Assembly (NCBI GenBank): GCA_949710005.1
Contig: OX453272.1
Coordinates: 18,024,262 to 18,088,261, forward strand
Source of the DNA: Ricordea florida
Lineage: Eukaryota; Cnidaria; Anthozoa; Corallimorpharia; Ricordeidae
Direction: 5' to 3'
DNA: 64,000 nucleotides
How positions within the stretch are numbered: position 1 is the first letter of the stretch; every line of letters starts with the position of its first letter. Below are positions 38,001-51,750 of this stretch, piece after piece. Made by a program: the position numbers and the translations under genes. The notes beneath the pieces are model-generated. The model was not told the DNA's origin and searched no databases. It saw only the letters and a list, made by a program, of their open reading frames with translations.

Positions 38001-38667
38001 AGTGTCAGAATTGCAAAGATTCTGCAAAATAGGATAAAATGACCTTTATTTCAAGGGGGTAGGTTCGTGTCTTAAACGCGCATGCGTAGTAGCAAAAAGT
38101 CTAAGCCTTAAGAATTACATTGAAATTAAATCGTTCTAATCAAAATTTTATTCGAAACTTAAAACTTATGGTAAAATGTGCTATTACAACTAAAGAGAAC
38201 ATTAAAAATGCTTACATAACTTACTTACCTAGAAGACGGTCGTCCTGCCCATACAATCTCTTATAATGCATTTTGACCAAAATCTGTGAGGCTGAGTTTC
38301 TTGACAGCCAGCTGCATGTATCGTATCTCAGCGTCTAGAATGAGTATAAACACGAGATAAAGTGCGTTACAAAGTAAATATTAAATGCCACAACACGGTG
38401 AAAGCGGCATATTGATCGGCCTTTTGTTTAATAAGCACTCGTTTGATAAAGTTTAGTACTGTGTGAGCAGTCTTCTTTACAATTAGCTGACTTAAGTAAA
38501 TATATCCACAGCTAAACTACAATATAATCACGAATCACAATCAATCTAATTTTATTCTTAAATATTGCCTTTTGCGGTATAGCATAAGTCGGCAAAGTGT
38601 CAGAATTGCAAAGATTCTGCAAAATAGGATAAAATGACCTTTATTTCAAGGGGGTAGGTTCGTGTCT
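35098..38667 (+). repeat. Six-monomer lead-in block, copy 2 (A B C A B B)
   Basis: Monomers start at 35098, 35693, 36288, 36883, 37478 and 38073, with the same types and marks as 1191-4760. These include the private ggtcttcc in the C monomer and the 513A/516A tail of the first of the two adjacent B monomers. The offset from copy 1 is 33907 bp throughout. Confidence 0.88.
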
Positions 38668-41600
38668 TAAACGCGCATGCGTAGTAGCAAAAAGTCTAAG
38701 CCTTAAGAATTACATTGAAATTAAATCGTTCTAATCAAAATTTTATTCGAAACTTAAAACTTATGGTAAAATGTGCTATTACAACTAAAGAGAACATTAA
38801 AAATGCTTACATAACTTACTTACCTAGAAGACGGTCGTCCTGCCCATACAATCTATTATAATGCACTTTGACCAAAATCTGTGAGGCTGAGTTTCTTGAC
38901 AGCCAGCTGCATGTATCGTATCTCAGCGTCTAGAATGAGTATAAACACGAGATAAAGTACGTTACAAAGTACATATTAAATGCTACAACACGGTGAAAGC
39001 GGCATATTAATCGGCAATCTGTGTAATAAGCACTCGTTTGATAAAGTTTAGTACTGTGTGAGCAGTCTTCTTTACAATTAGCTGACTTAAGTAAATATAT
39101 GCACAGCTAAACTACAATATAATCACGAATCACAATCAATCTAATTTTATTCTTAAGTATTGCCTTTTGCGGTATGGCATAAGACGGAAAAGTGTCAGAA
39201 TTGCAAAGATTCTGCAAAATAGGATAAAATGACCCTTATTCCAAGGGGGTAGGTTCGTGTCTTAAACGCGCACGCGTAGTGGCAAAAGGTCTAAGCCTTA
39301 AGAATTACATTGAAATTAAATCGTTCTAATCAAAATTTTATTCGAAACTTTAAACGTATGGTAAAATGTGCTATTACAACTAAAGAGAACATTAAAAATG
39401 CTTACATAACTTACTTACCTAGAAGACGGTCGTCCTGCCCATACAATCTCTTATAATGCATTTTGACCAAAATCTGTGAGGCTGAGTTTCTTGACAGCCA
39501 GCTGCATGTATCGTATCTCAGCGTCTAGAATGAGTATAAACACGAGATAAAGTACGTTACAAAGTACATATTAAATGCTACAACACGGTGAAAGCGGCAT
39601 ATTAATCGGCAATCTGTGTAATAAGCACTCGTTTGATAAAGTTTAGTACTGTGTGAGCAGTCTTCTTTACAATTAGCTGACTTAAGTAAATATATGCACA
39701 GCTAAACTACAATATAATCACGAATCACAATCAATCTAATTTTATTCTTAAGTATTGCCTTTTGCGGTATAGCATAAGTCGGAAAAGTGTCAGAATTGCA
39801 AAGACTCTGCAAAATAGGATAAAATGACCTTTATTCCAAGGGGGTAGGTTCGTGTCTTAAACGCGCATGCGTAGTGGCAAAAAGTCTAAGCCTTAAGAAT
39901 TACATTGAAATTAAATCGTTCTAATCAAAATTTTATTCGAAACTTAAAACGTATGGTAAAATGTGCTATTACAACTAAAGAGAACATTAAAAATGCTTCA
40001 TAACTTACTTACCTAGAAGACGGTCGTCCTGCCCATACAATCTCTTATAATGCATTTTGACCAAAATCTGTGAGGCTGAGTTTCTTGACAGCCAGCTGCA
40101 TGTATCGTATCTCAGCGTCTAGAATGAGTATAAACACGAGATAAAGTGCGTTACAAAGTACATATTAAATGCTACAACACGGTGAAAGCGGCATATTGAT
40201 CGGCCTTTTGTGTAATAAGCACTCGTTTGATAAAGTTTAGTACTGTGTGAGCAGTCTTCTTTACAATTAGCTGACTTAAGTAAATATATCCACAGCTAAA
40301 CTACAATATAATCACGAATCACAATCAATCTAATTTTATTCTTAAGTATTGCCTTTTGCGGTATGGCATAAGACGGAAAAGTGTCAGAATTGCAAAGATT
40401 CTGCAAAATAGGATAAAATGACCTTTATTCCAAGGGGGTAGGTTCGTGTCTTAAACGCGCATGCGTAGTGGCAAAAGGTCTAAGCCTTAAGAATTACATT
40501 GAAATTAAATCGTTCTAATCAAAATTTTATTCGAAACTTAAAACTTATGGTAAAATGTGCTATTACAACTAAAGAGAACATTAAAAATGCTTACATAACT
40601 TACTTACCTAGAAGACGGTCGTCCTGCCCATACAATCTCTTATAATGCACTTTGACCAAAATCTGTGAGGCTGAGTTTCTTGACAGCCAGCTGCATGTAT
40701 CGTATCTCAGCGTCTAGAATGAGTATAAACACGAGATAAAGTACGTTACAAAGTACATATTAAATGCTACAACACGGTGAAAGCGGCATATTAATCGGCA
40801 ATCTGTGTAATAAGCACTCGTTTGATAAAGTTTAGTACTGTGTGAGCAGTCTTCTTTACAATTAGCTGACTTAAGTAAATATATCCACAGCTAAACTACA
40901 ATATAATCACGAATCACAATCAATCTAATTTTATTCTTAAGTATTGCCTTTTGCGGTATGGCATAAGACGGAAAAGTGTCAGAATTGCAAAGATTCTGCA
41001 AAATAGGATAAAATGACCTTTATTCCAAGGGGGTAGGTTCGTGTCTTAAACGCGCATGCGTAGTGGCAAAAGGTCTAAGCCTTAAGAATTACATTGAAAT
41101 TAAATCGTTCTAATCAAAATTTTATTCGAAACTTTAAACGTATGGTAAAATGTGCTATTACAACTAAAGAGAACATTAAAAATGCTTACATAACTTACTT
41201 ACCTAGAAGACGGTCGTCCTGCCCATACAATCTCTTATAATGCATTTTGACCAAAATCTGTGAGGCTGAGTTTCTTGACAGCCAGCTGCATGTATCGTAT
41301 CTCAGCGTCTAGAATGAGTATAAACACGAGATAAAGTGCGTTACAAAGTAAATATTAAATGCCACAACACGGTGAAAGCGGCATATTGATCGGCCTTTTG
41401 TTTAATAAGCACTCGTTTGATAAAGTTTAGTACTGTGTGAGCAGTCTTCTTTACAATTAGCTGACTTAAGTAAATATATCCACAGCTAAACTACAATATA
41501 ATCACGAATCACAATCAATCTAATTTTATTCTTAAATATTGCCTTTTGCGGTATAGCAAAAATCGGCAAAGTGTCAGAATTGCAAAGATTCTGCAAAATA

Positions 41601-44021
41601 GGATAAAATGACCTTTATTTCAAGGGGGTAGGTTCGTGTCTTAAACGCGCATGCGTAGTAGCAAAAAGTCTAAGCCTTAAGAATTACATTGAAATTAAAT
41701 CGTTCTAATCAAAATTTTATTCGAAACTTAAAACTTATGGTAAAATGTGCTATTACAACTAAAGAGAACATTAAAAATGCTTACATAACTTACTTACCTA
41801 GAAGACGGTCGTCCTGCCCATACAATCTCTTATAATGCATTTTGACCAAAATCTGTGAGGCTGAGTTTCTTGACAGCCAGCTGCATGTATCGTATCTCAG
41901 CGTCTAGAATGAGTATAAACACGAGATAAAGTGCGTTACAAAGTAAATATTAAATGCCACAACACGGTGAAAGCGGCATATTGATCGGCCTTTTGTTTAA
42001 TAAGCACTCGTTTGATAAAGTTTAGTACTGTGTGAGCAGTCTTCTTTACAATTAGCTGACTTAAGTAAATATATCCACAGCTAAACTACAATATAATCAC
42101 GAATCACAATCAATCTAATTTTATTCTTAAATATTGCCTTTTGCGGTATAGCATAAGTCGGCAAAGTGTCAGAATTGCAAAGATTCTGCAAAATAGGATA
42201 AAATGACCTTTATTTCAAGGGCGTAGGTTCGTGTCTTAAACGCGCATGCGTAGTAGCAAAAAGTCTAAGCCTTAAGAATTACATTGAAATTAAATCGTTC
42301 TAATCAAAATTTTATTCGAAACTTAAAACTTATGGTAAAATGTGCTATTACAACTAAAGAGAACATTAAAAATGCTTACATAACTTACTTACCTAGAAGA
42401 CGGTCGTCCTGCCCATACAATCTATTATAATGCACTTTGACCAAAATCTGTGAGGCTGAGTTTCTTGACAGCCAGCTGCATGTATCGTATCTCAGCGTCT
42501 AGAATGAGTATAAACACGAGATAAAGTACGTTACAAAGTACATATTAAATGCTACAACACGGTGAAAGCGGCATATTAATCGGCAATCTGTGTAATAAGC
42601 ACTCGTTTGATAAAGTTTAGTACTGTGTGAGCAGTCTTCTTTACAATTAGCTGACTTAAGTAAATATATGCACAGCTAAACTACAATATAATCACGAATC
42701 ACAATCAATCTAATTTTATTCTTAAGTATTGCCTTTTGCGGTATGGCATAAGACGGAAAAGTGTCAGAATTGCAAAGATTCTGCAAAATAGGATAAAATG
42801 ACCTTTATTCCAAGGGGGTAGGTTCGTGTCTTAAACGCGCATGCGTAGTGGCAAAAGGTCTAAGCCTTAAGAATTACATTGAAATTAAATCGTTCTAATC
42901 AAAATTTTATTCGAAACTTTAAACGTATGGTAAAATGTGCTATTACAACTAAAGAGAACATTAAAAATGCTTACATAACTTACTTACCTAGAAGACGGTC
43001 GTCCTGCCCATACAATCTCTTATAATGCATTTTGACCAAAATCTGTGAGGCTGAGTTTCTTGACAGCCAGCTGCATGTATCGTATCTCAGCGTCTAGAAT
43101 GAGTATAAACACGAGATAAAGTGCGTTACAAAGTAAATATTAAATGCCACAACACGGTGAAAGCGGCATATTGATCGGCCTTTTGTTTAATAAGCACTCG
43201 TTTGATAAAGTTTAGTACTGTGTGAGCAGTCTTCTTTACAATTAGCTGACTTAAGTAAATATATCCACAGCTAAACTACAATATAATCACGAATCACAAT
43301 CAATCTAATTTTATTCTTAAATATTGCCTTTTGCGGTATAGCAAAAATCGGCAAAGTGTCAGAATTGCAAAGATTCTGCAAAATAGGATAAAATGACCTT
43401 TATTTCAAGGGGGTAGGTTCGTGTCTTAAACGCGCATGCGTAGTAGCAAAAAGTCTAAGCCTTAAGAATTACATTGAAATTAAATCGTTCTAATCAAAAT
43501 TTTATTCGAAACTTAAAACTTATGGTAAAATGTGCTATTACAACTAAAGAGAACATTAAAAATGCTTACATAACTTACTTACCTAGAAGACGGTCGTCCT
43601 GCCCATACAATCTCTTATAATGCATTTTGACCAAAATCTGTGAGGCTGAGTTTCTTGACAGCCAGCTGCATGTATCGTATCTCAGCGTCTAGAATGAGTA
43701 TAAACACGAGATAAAGTGCGTTACAAAGTAAATATTAAATGCCACAACACGGTGAAAGCGGCATATTGATCGGCCTTTTGTTTAATAAGCACTCGTTTGA
43801 TAAAGTTTAGTACTGTGTGAGCAGTCTTCTTTACAATTAGCTGACTTAAGTAAATATATCCACAGCTAAACTACAATATAATCACGAATCACAATCAATC
43901 TAATTTTATTCTTAAATATTGCCTTTTGCGGTATAGCATAAGTCGGCAAAGTGTCAGAATTGCAAAGATTCTGCAAAATAGGATAAAATGACCTTTATTT
44001 CAAGGGGGTAGGTTCGTGTCT
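38668..44021 (+). repeat. 9-monomer higher-order repeat, copy 3 (5354 bp)
   Basis: C D E F A B C A B, with monomers at 38668, 39263, 39858, 40452, 41047, 41642, 42237, 42832 and 43427. Length and all diagnostic sites match the copies at 4761 and 10115. Only one full copy is present here, against two in the left half of the window, so the 9-mer has changed in number since the segment was duplicated. Confidence 0.9.
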
Positions 44022-44616
44022 TAAACGCGCATGCGTAGTAGCAAAAAGTCTAAGCCTTAAGAATTACATTGAAATTAAATCGTTCTAATCAAAATTTTAT
44101 TCGAAACTTAAAACTTATGGTAAAATGTGCTATTACAACTAAAGAGAACATTAAAAATGCTTACATAACTTACTTACCTAGAAGACGGTCGTCCTGCCCA
44201 TACAATCTATTATAATGCACTTTGACCAAAATCTGTGAGGCTGAGTTTCTTGACAGCCAGCTGCATGTATCGTATCTCAGCGTCTAGAATGAGTATAAAC
44301 ACGAGATAAAGTACGTTACAAAGTACATATTAAATGCTACAACACGGTGAAAGCGGCATATTAATCGGCAATCTGTGTAATAAGCACTCGTTTGATAAAG
44401 TTTAGTACTGTGTGAGCAGTCTTCTTTACAATTAGCTGACTTAAGTAAATATATGCACAGCTAAACTACAATATAATCACGAATCACAATCAATCTAATT
44501 TTATTCTTAAGTATTGCCTTTTGCGGTATGGCATAAGACGGAAAAGTGTCAGAATTGCAAAGATTCTGCAAAATAGGATAAAATGACCCTTATTCCAAGG
44601 GGGTAGGTTCGTGTCT
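44022..44616 (+). repeat. C-type monomer opening a truncated 9-mer
   Basis: C monomer with 568C, followed by D and E and then more D-E dimers rather than F. It is the equivalent of 15469-16063. Confidence 0.88.
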
Positions 44617-47600
44617 TAAACGCGCACGCGTAGTGGCAAAAGGTCTAAGCCTTAAGAATTACATTGAAATTAAATCGTTCTAATCAAAATTTTATTCGAA
44701 ACTTTAAACGTATGGTAAAATGTGCTATTACAACTAAAGAGAACATTAAAAATGCTTACATAACTTACTTACCTAGAAGACGGTCGTCCTGCCCATACAA
44801 TCTCTTATAATGCATTTTGACCAAAATCTGTGAGGCTGAGTTTCTTGACAGCCAGCTGCATGTATCGTATCTCAGCGTCTAGAATGAGTATAAACACGAG
44901 ATAAAGTACGTTACAAAGTACATATTAAATGCTACAACACGGTGAAAGCGGCATATTAATCGGCAATCTGTGTAATAAGCACTCGTTTGATAAAGTTTAG
45001 TACTGTGTGAGCAGTCTTCTTTACAATTAGCTGACTTAAGTAAATATATGCACAGCTAAACTACAATATAATCACGAATCACAATCAATCTAATTTTATT
45101 CTTAAGTATTGCCTTTTGCGGTATAGCATAAGTCGGAAAAGTGTCAGAATTGCAAAGACTCTGCAAAATAGGATAAAATGACCTTTATTCCAAGGGGGTA
45201 GGTTCGTGTCTTAAACGCGCATGCGTAGTGGCAAAAAGTCTAAGCCTTAAGAATTACATTGAAATTAAATCGTTCTAATCAAAATTTTATTCGAAACTTA
45301 AAACGTATGGTAAAATGTGCTATTACAACTAAAGAGAACATTAAAAATGCTTCATAACTTACTTACCTAGAAGACGGTCGTCCTGCCCATACAATCTCTT
45401 ATAATGCATTTTGACCAAAATCTGTGAGGCTGAGTTTCTTGACAGCCAGCTGCATGTATCGTATCTCAGCGTCTAGAATGAGTATAAACACGAGATAAAG
45501 TGCGTTACAAAGTACATATTAAATGCTACAACACGGTGAAAGCGGCATATTGATCGGCCTTTTGTGTAATAAGCACTCGTTTGATAAAGTTTAGTACTGT
45601 GTGAGCAGTCTTCTTTACAATTAGCTGACTTAAGTAAATATATCCACAGCTAAACTACAATATAATCACGAATCACAATCAATCTAATTTTATTCTTAAG
45701 TATTGCCTTTTGCGGTATGGCATAAGACGGAAAAGTGTCAGAATTGCAAAGATTCTGCAAAATAGGATAAAATGACCTTTATTCCAAGGGGGTAGGTTCG
45801 TGTCTTAAACGCGCACGCGTAGTGGCAAAAGGTCTAAGCCTTAAGAATTACATTGAAATTAAATCGTTCTAATCAAAATTTTATTCGAAACTTTAAACGT
45901 ATGGTAAAATGTGCTATTACAACTAAAGAGAACATTAAAAATGCTTACATAACTTACTTACCTAGAAGACGGTCGTCCTGCCCATACAATCTCTTATAAT
46001 GCATTTTGACCAAAATCTGTGAGGCTGAGTTTCTTGACAGCCAGCTGCATGTATCGTATCTCAGCGTCTAGAATGAGTATAAACACGAGATAAAGTACGT
46101 TACAAAGTACATATTAAATGCTACAACACGGTGAAAGCGGCATATTAATCGGCAATCTGTGTAATAAGCACTCGTTTGATAAAGTTTAGTACTGTGTGAG
46201 CAGTCTTCTTTACAATTAGCTGACTTAAGTAAATATATGCACAGCTAAACTACAATATAATCACGAATCACAATCAATCTAATTTTATTCTTAAGTATTG
46301 CCTTTTGCGGTATAGCATAAGTCGGAAAAGTGTCAGAATTGCAAAGACTCTGCAAAATAGGATAAAATGACCTTTATTCCAAGGGGGTAGGTTCGTGTCT
46401 TAAACGCGCATGCGTAGTGGCAAAAAGTCTAAGCCTTAAGAATTACATTGAAATTAAATCGTTCTAATCAAAATTTTATTCGAAACTTAAAACGTATGGT
46501 AAAATGTGCTATTACAACTAAAGAGAACATTAAAAATGCTTCATAACTTACTTACCTAGAAGACGGTCGTCCTGCCCATACAATCTCTTATAATGCATTT
46601 TGACCAAAATCTGTGAGGCTGAGTTTCTTGACAGCCAGCTGCATGTATCGTATCTCAGCGTCTAGAATGAGTATAAACACGAGATAAAGTGCGTTACAAA
46701 GTACATATTAAATGCTACAACACGGTGAAAGCGGCATATTGATCGGCCTTTTGTGTAATAAGCACTCGTTTGATAAAGTTTAGTACTGTGTGAGCAGTCT
46801 TCTTTACAATTAGCTGACTTAAGTAAATATATCCACAGCTAAACTACAATATAATCACGAATCACAATCAATCTAATTTTATTCTTAAGTATTGCCTTTT
46901 GCGGTATGGCATAAGACGGAAAAGTGTCAGAATTGCAAAGATTCTGCAAAATAGGATAAAATGACCTTTATTCCAAGGGGGTAGGTTCGTGTCTTAAACG
47001 CGCACGCGTAGTGGCAAAAGGTCTAAGCCTTAAGAATTACATTGAAATTAAATCGTTCTAATCAAAATTTTATTCGAAACTTTAAACGTATGGTAAAATG
47101 TGCTATTACAACTAAAGAGAACATTAAAAATGCTTACATAACTTACTTACCTAGAAGACGGTCGTCCTGCCCATACAATCTCTTATAATGCATTTTGACC
47201 AAAATCTGTGAGGCTGAGTTTCTTGACAGCCAGCTGCATGTATCGTATCTCAGCGTCTAGAATGAGTATAAACACGAGATAAAGTACGTTACAAAGTACA
47301 TATTAAATGCTACAACACGGTGAAAGCGGCATATTAATCGGCAATCTGTGTAATAAGCACTCGTTTGATAAAGTTTAGTACTGTGTGAGCAGTCTTCTTT
47401 ACAATTAGCTGACTTAAGTAAATATATGCACAGCTAAACTACAATATAATCACGAATCACAATCAATCTAATTTTATTCTTAAGTATTGCCTTTTGCGGT
47501 ATAGCATAAGTCGGAAAAGTGTCAGAATTGCAAAGACTCTGCAAAATAGGATAAAATGACCTTTATTCCAAGGGGGTAGGTTCGTGTCTTAAACGCGCAT

Positions 47601-50600
47601 GCGTAGTGGCAAAAAGTCTAAGCCTTAAGAATTACATTGAAATTAAATCGTTCTAATCAAAATTTTATTCGAAACTTAAAACGTATGGTAAAATGTGCTA
47701 TTACAACTAAAGAGAACATTAAAAATGCTTCATAACTTACTTACCTAGAAGACGGTCGTCCTGCCCATACAATCTCTTATAATGCATTTTGACCAAAATC
47801 TGTGAGGCTGAGTTTCTTGACAGCCAGCTGCATGTATCGTATCTCAGCGTCTAGAATGAGTATAAACACGAGATAAAGTGCGTTACAAAGTACATATTAA
47901 ATGCTACAACACGGTGAAAGCGGCATATTGATCGGCCTTTTGTGTAATAAGCACTCGTTTGATAAAGTTTAGTACTGTGTGAGCAGTCTTCTTTACAATT
48001 AGCTGACTTAAGTAAATATATCCACAGCTAAACTACAATATAATCACGAATCACAATCAATCTAATTTTATTCTTAAGTATTGCCTTTTGCGGTATGGCA
48101 TAAGACGGAAAAGTGTCAGAATTGCAAAGATTCTGCAAAATAGGATAAAATGACCTTTATTCCAAGGGGGTAGGTTCGTGTCTTAAACGCGCACGCGTAG
48201 TGGCAAAAGGTCTAAGCCTTAAGAATTACATTGAAATTAAATCGTTCTAATCAAAATTTTATTCGAAACTTTAAACGTATGGTAAAATGTGCTATTACAA
48301 CTAAAGAGAACATTAAAAATGCTTACATAACTTACTTACCTAGAAGACGGTCGTCCTGCCCATACAATCTCTTATAATGCATTTTGACCAAAATCTGTGA
48401 GGCTGAGTTTCTTGACAGCCAGCTGCATGTATCGTATCTCAGCGTCTAGAATGAGTATAAACACGAGATAAAGTACGTTACAAAGTACATATTAAATGCT
48501 ACAACACGGTGAAAGCGGCATATTAATCGGCAATCTGTGTAATAAGCACTCGTTTGATAAAGTTTAGTACTGTGTGAGCAGTCTTCTTTACAATTAGCTG
48601 ACTTAAGTAAATATATGCACAGCTAAACTACAATATAATCACGAATCACAATCAATCTAATTTTATTCTTAAGTATTGCCTTTTGCGGTATAGCATAAGT
48701 CGGAAAAGTGTCAGAATTGCAAAGACTCTGCAAAATAGGATAAAATGACCTTTATTCCAAGGGGGTAGGTTCGTGTCTTAAACGCGCATGCGTAGTGGCA
48801 AAAAGTCTAAGCCTTAAGAATTACATTGAAATTAAATCGTTCTAATCAAAATTTTATTCGAAACTTAAAACGTATGGTAAAATGTGCTATTACAACTAAA
48901 GAGAACATTAAAAATGCTTCATAACTTACTTACCTAGAAGACGGTCGTCCTGCCCATACAATCTCTTATAATGCATTTTGACCAAAATCTGTGAGGCTGA
49001 GTTTCTTGACAGCCAGCTGCATGTATCGTATCTCAGCGTCTAGAATGAGTATAAACACGAGATAAAGTGCGTTACAAAGTACATATTAAATGCTACAACA
49101 CGGTGAAAGCGGCATATTGATCGGCCTTTTGTGTAATAAGCACTCGTTTGATAAAGTTTAGTACTGTGTGAGCAGTCTTCTTTACAATTAGCTGACTTAA
49201 GTAAATATATCCACAGCTAAACTACAATATAATCACGAATCACAATCAATCTAATTTTATTCTTAAGTATTGCCTTTTGCGGTATGGCATAAGACGGAAA
49301 AGTGTCAGAATTGCAAAGATTCTGCAAAATAGGATAAAATGACCTTTATTCCAAGGGGGTAGGTTCGTGTCTTAAACGCGCACGCGTAGTGGCAAAAGGT
49401 CTAAGCCTTAAGAATTACATTGAAATTAAATCGTTCTAATCAAAATTTTATTCGAAACTTTAAACGTATGGTAAAATGTGCTATTACAACTAAAGAGAAC
49501 ATTAAAAATGCTTACATAACTTACTTACCTAGAAGACGGTCGTCCTGCCCATACAATCTCTTATAATGCATTTTGACCAAAATCTGTGAGGCTGAGTTTC
49601 TTGACAGCCAGCTGCATGTATCGTATCTCAGCGTCTAGAATGAGTATAAACACGAGATAAAGTACGTTACAAAGTACATATTAAATGCTACAACACGGTG
49701 AAAGCGGCATATTAATCGGCAATCTGTGTAATAAGCACTCGTTTGATAAAGTTTAGTACTGTGTGAGCAGTCTTCTTTACAATTAGCTGACTTAAGTAAA
49801 TATATGCACAGCTAAACTACAATATAATCACGAATCACAATCAATCTAATTTTATTCTTAAGTATTGCCTTTTGCGGTATAGCATAAGTCGGAAAAGTGT
49901 CAGAATTGCAAAGACTCTGCAAAATAGGATAAAATGACCTTTATTCCAAGGGGGTAGGTTCGTGTCTTAAACGCGCATGCGTAGTGGCAAAAAGTCTAAG
50001 CCTTAAGAATTACATTGAAATTAAATCGTTCTAATCAAAATTTTATTCGAAACTTAAAACGTATGGTAAAATGTGCTATTACAACTAAAGAGAACATTAA
50101 AAATGCTTCATAACTTACTTACCTAGAAGACGGTCGTCCTGCCCATACAATCTCTTATAATGCATTTTGACCAAAATCTGTGAGGCTGAGTTTCTTGACA
50201 GCCAGCTGCATGTATCGTATCTCAGCGTCTAGAATGAGTATAAACACGAGATAAAGTGCGTTACAAAGTACATATTAAATGCTACAACACGGTGAAAGCG
50301 GCATATTGATCGGCCTTTTGTGTAATAAGCACTCGTTTGATAAAGTTTAGTACTGTGTGAGCAGTCTTCTTTACAATTAGCTGACTTAAGTAAATATATC
50401 CACAGCTAAACTACAATATAATCACGAATCACAATCAATCTAATTTTATTCTTAAGTATTGCCTTTTGCGGTATGGCATAAGACGGAAAAGTGTCAGAAT
50501 TGCAAAGATTCTGCAAAATAGGATAAAATGACCTTTATTCCAAGGGGGTAGGTTCGTGTCTTAAACGCGCACGCGTAGTGGCAAAAGGTCTAAGCCTTAA

Positions 50601-51750
50601 GAATTACATTGAAATTAAATCGTTCTAATCAAAATTTTATTCGAAACTTTAAACGTATGGTAAAATGTGCTATTACAACTAAAGAGAACATTAAAAATGC
50701 TTACATAACTTACTTACCTAGAAGACGGTCGTCCTGCCCATACAATCTCTTATAATGCATTTTGACCAAAATCTGTGAGGCTGAGTTTCTTGACAGCCAG
50801 CTGCATGTATCGTATCTCAGCGTCTAGAATGAGTATAAACACGAGATAAAGTACGTTACAAAGTACATATTAAATGCTACAACACGGTGAAAGCGGCATA
50901 TTAATCGGCAATCTGTGTAATAAGCACTCGTTTGATAAAGTTTAGTACTGTGTGAGCAGTCTTCTTTACAATTAGCTGACTTAAGTAAATATATGCACAG
51001 CTAAACTACAATATAATCACGAATCACAATCAATCTAATTTTATTCTTAAGTATTGCCTTTTGCGGTATAGCATAAGTCGGAAAAGTGTCAGAATTGCAA
51101 AGACTCTGCAAAATAGGATAAAATGACCTTTATTCCAAGGGGGTAGGTTCGTGTCTTAAACGCGCATGCGTAGTGGCAAAAAGTCTAAGCCTTAAGAATT
51201 ACATTGAAATTAAATCGTTCTAATCAAAATTTTATTCGAAACTTAAAACGTATGGTAAAATGTGCTATTACAACTAAAGAGAACATTAAAAATGCTTCAT
51301 AACTTACTTACCTAGAAGACGGTCGTCCTGCCCATACAATCTCTTATAATGCATTTTGACCAAAATCTGTGAGGCTGAGTTTCTTGACAGCCAGCTGCAT
51401 GTATCGTATCTCAGCGTCTAGAATGAGTATAAACACGAGATAAAGTGCGTTACAAAGTACATATTAAATGCTACAACACGGTGAAAGCGGCATATTGATC
51501 GGCCTTTTGTGTAATAAGCACTCGTTTGATAAAGTTTAGTACTGTGTGAGCAGTCTTCTTTACAATTAGCTGACTTAAGTAAATATATCCACAGCTAAAC
51601 TACAATATAATCACGAATCACAATCAATCTAATTTTATTCTTAAGTATTGCCTTTTGCGGTATGGCATAAGACGGAAAAGTGTCAGAATTGCAAAGATTC
51701 TGCAAAATAGGATAAAATGACCTTTATTCCAAGGGGGTAGGTTCGTGTCT
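44617..51750 (+). repeat. D-E dimer array, six dimers
   Basis: D monomers start at 44617, 45806, 46995, 48184, 49373 and 50562; E monomers start at 45212, 46401, 47590, 48779, 49968 and 51157. All six dimers are 1189 bp, so the block is exactly 7134 bp. I see no change between these dimers at the diagnostic sites, which points to recent amplification. None carries the 373A change found in two dimers of the left array. Confidence 0.92.
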
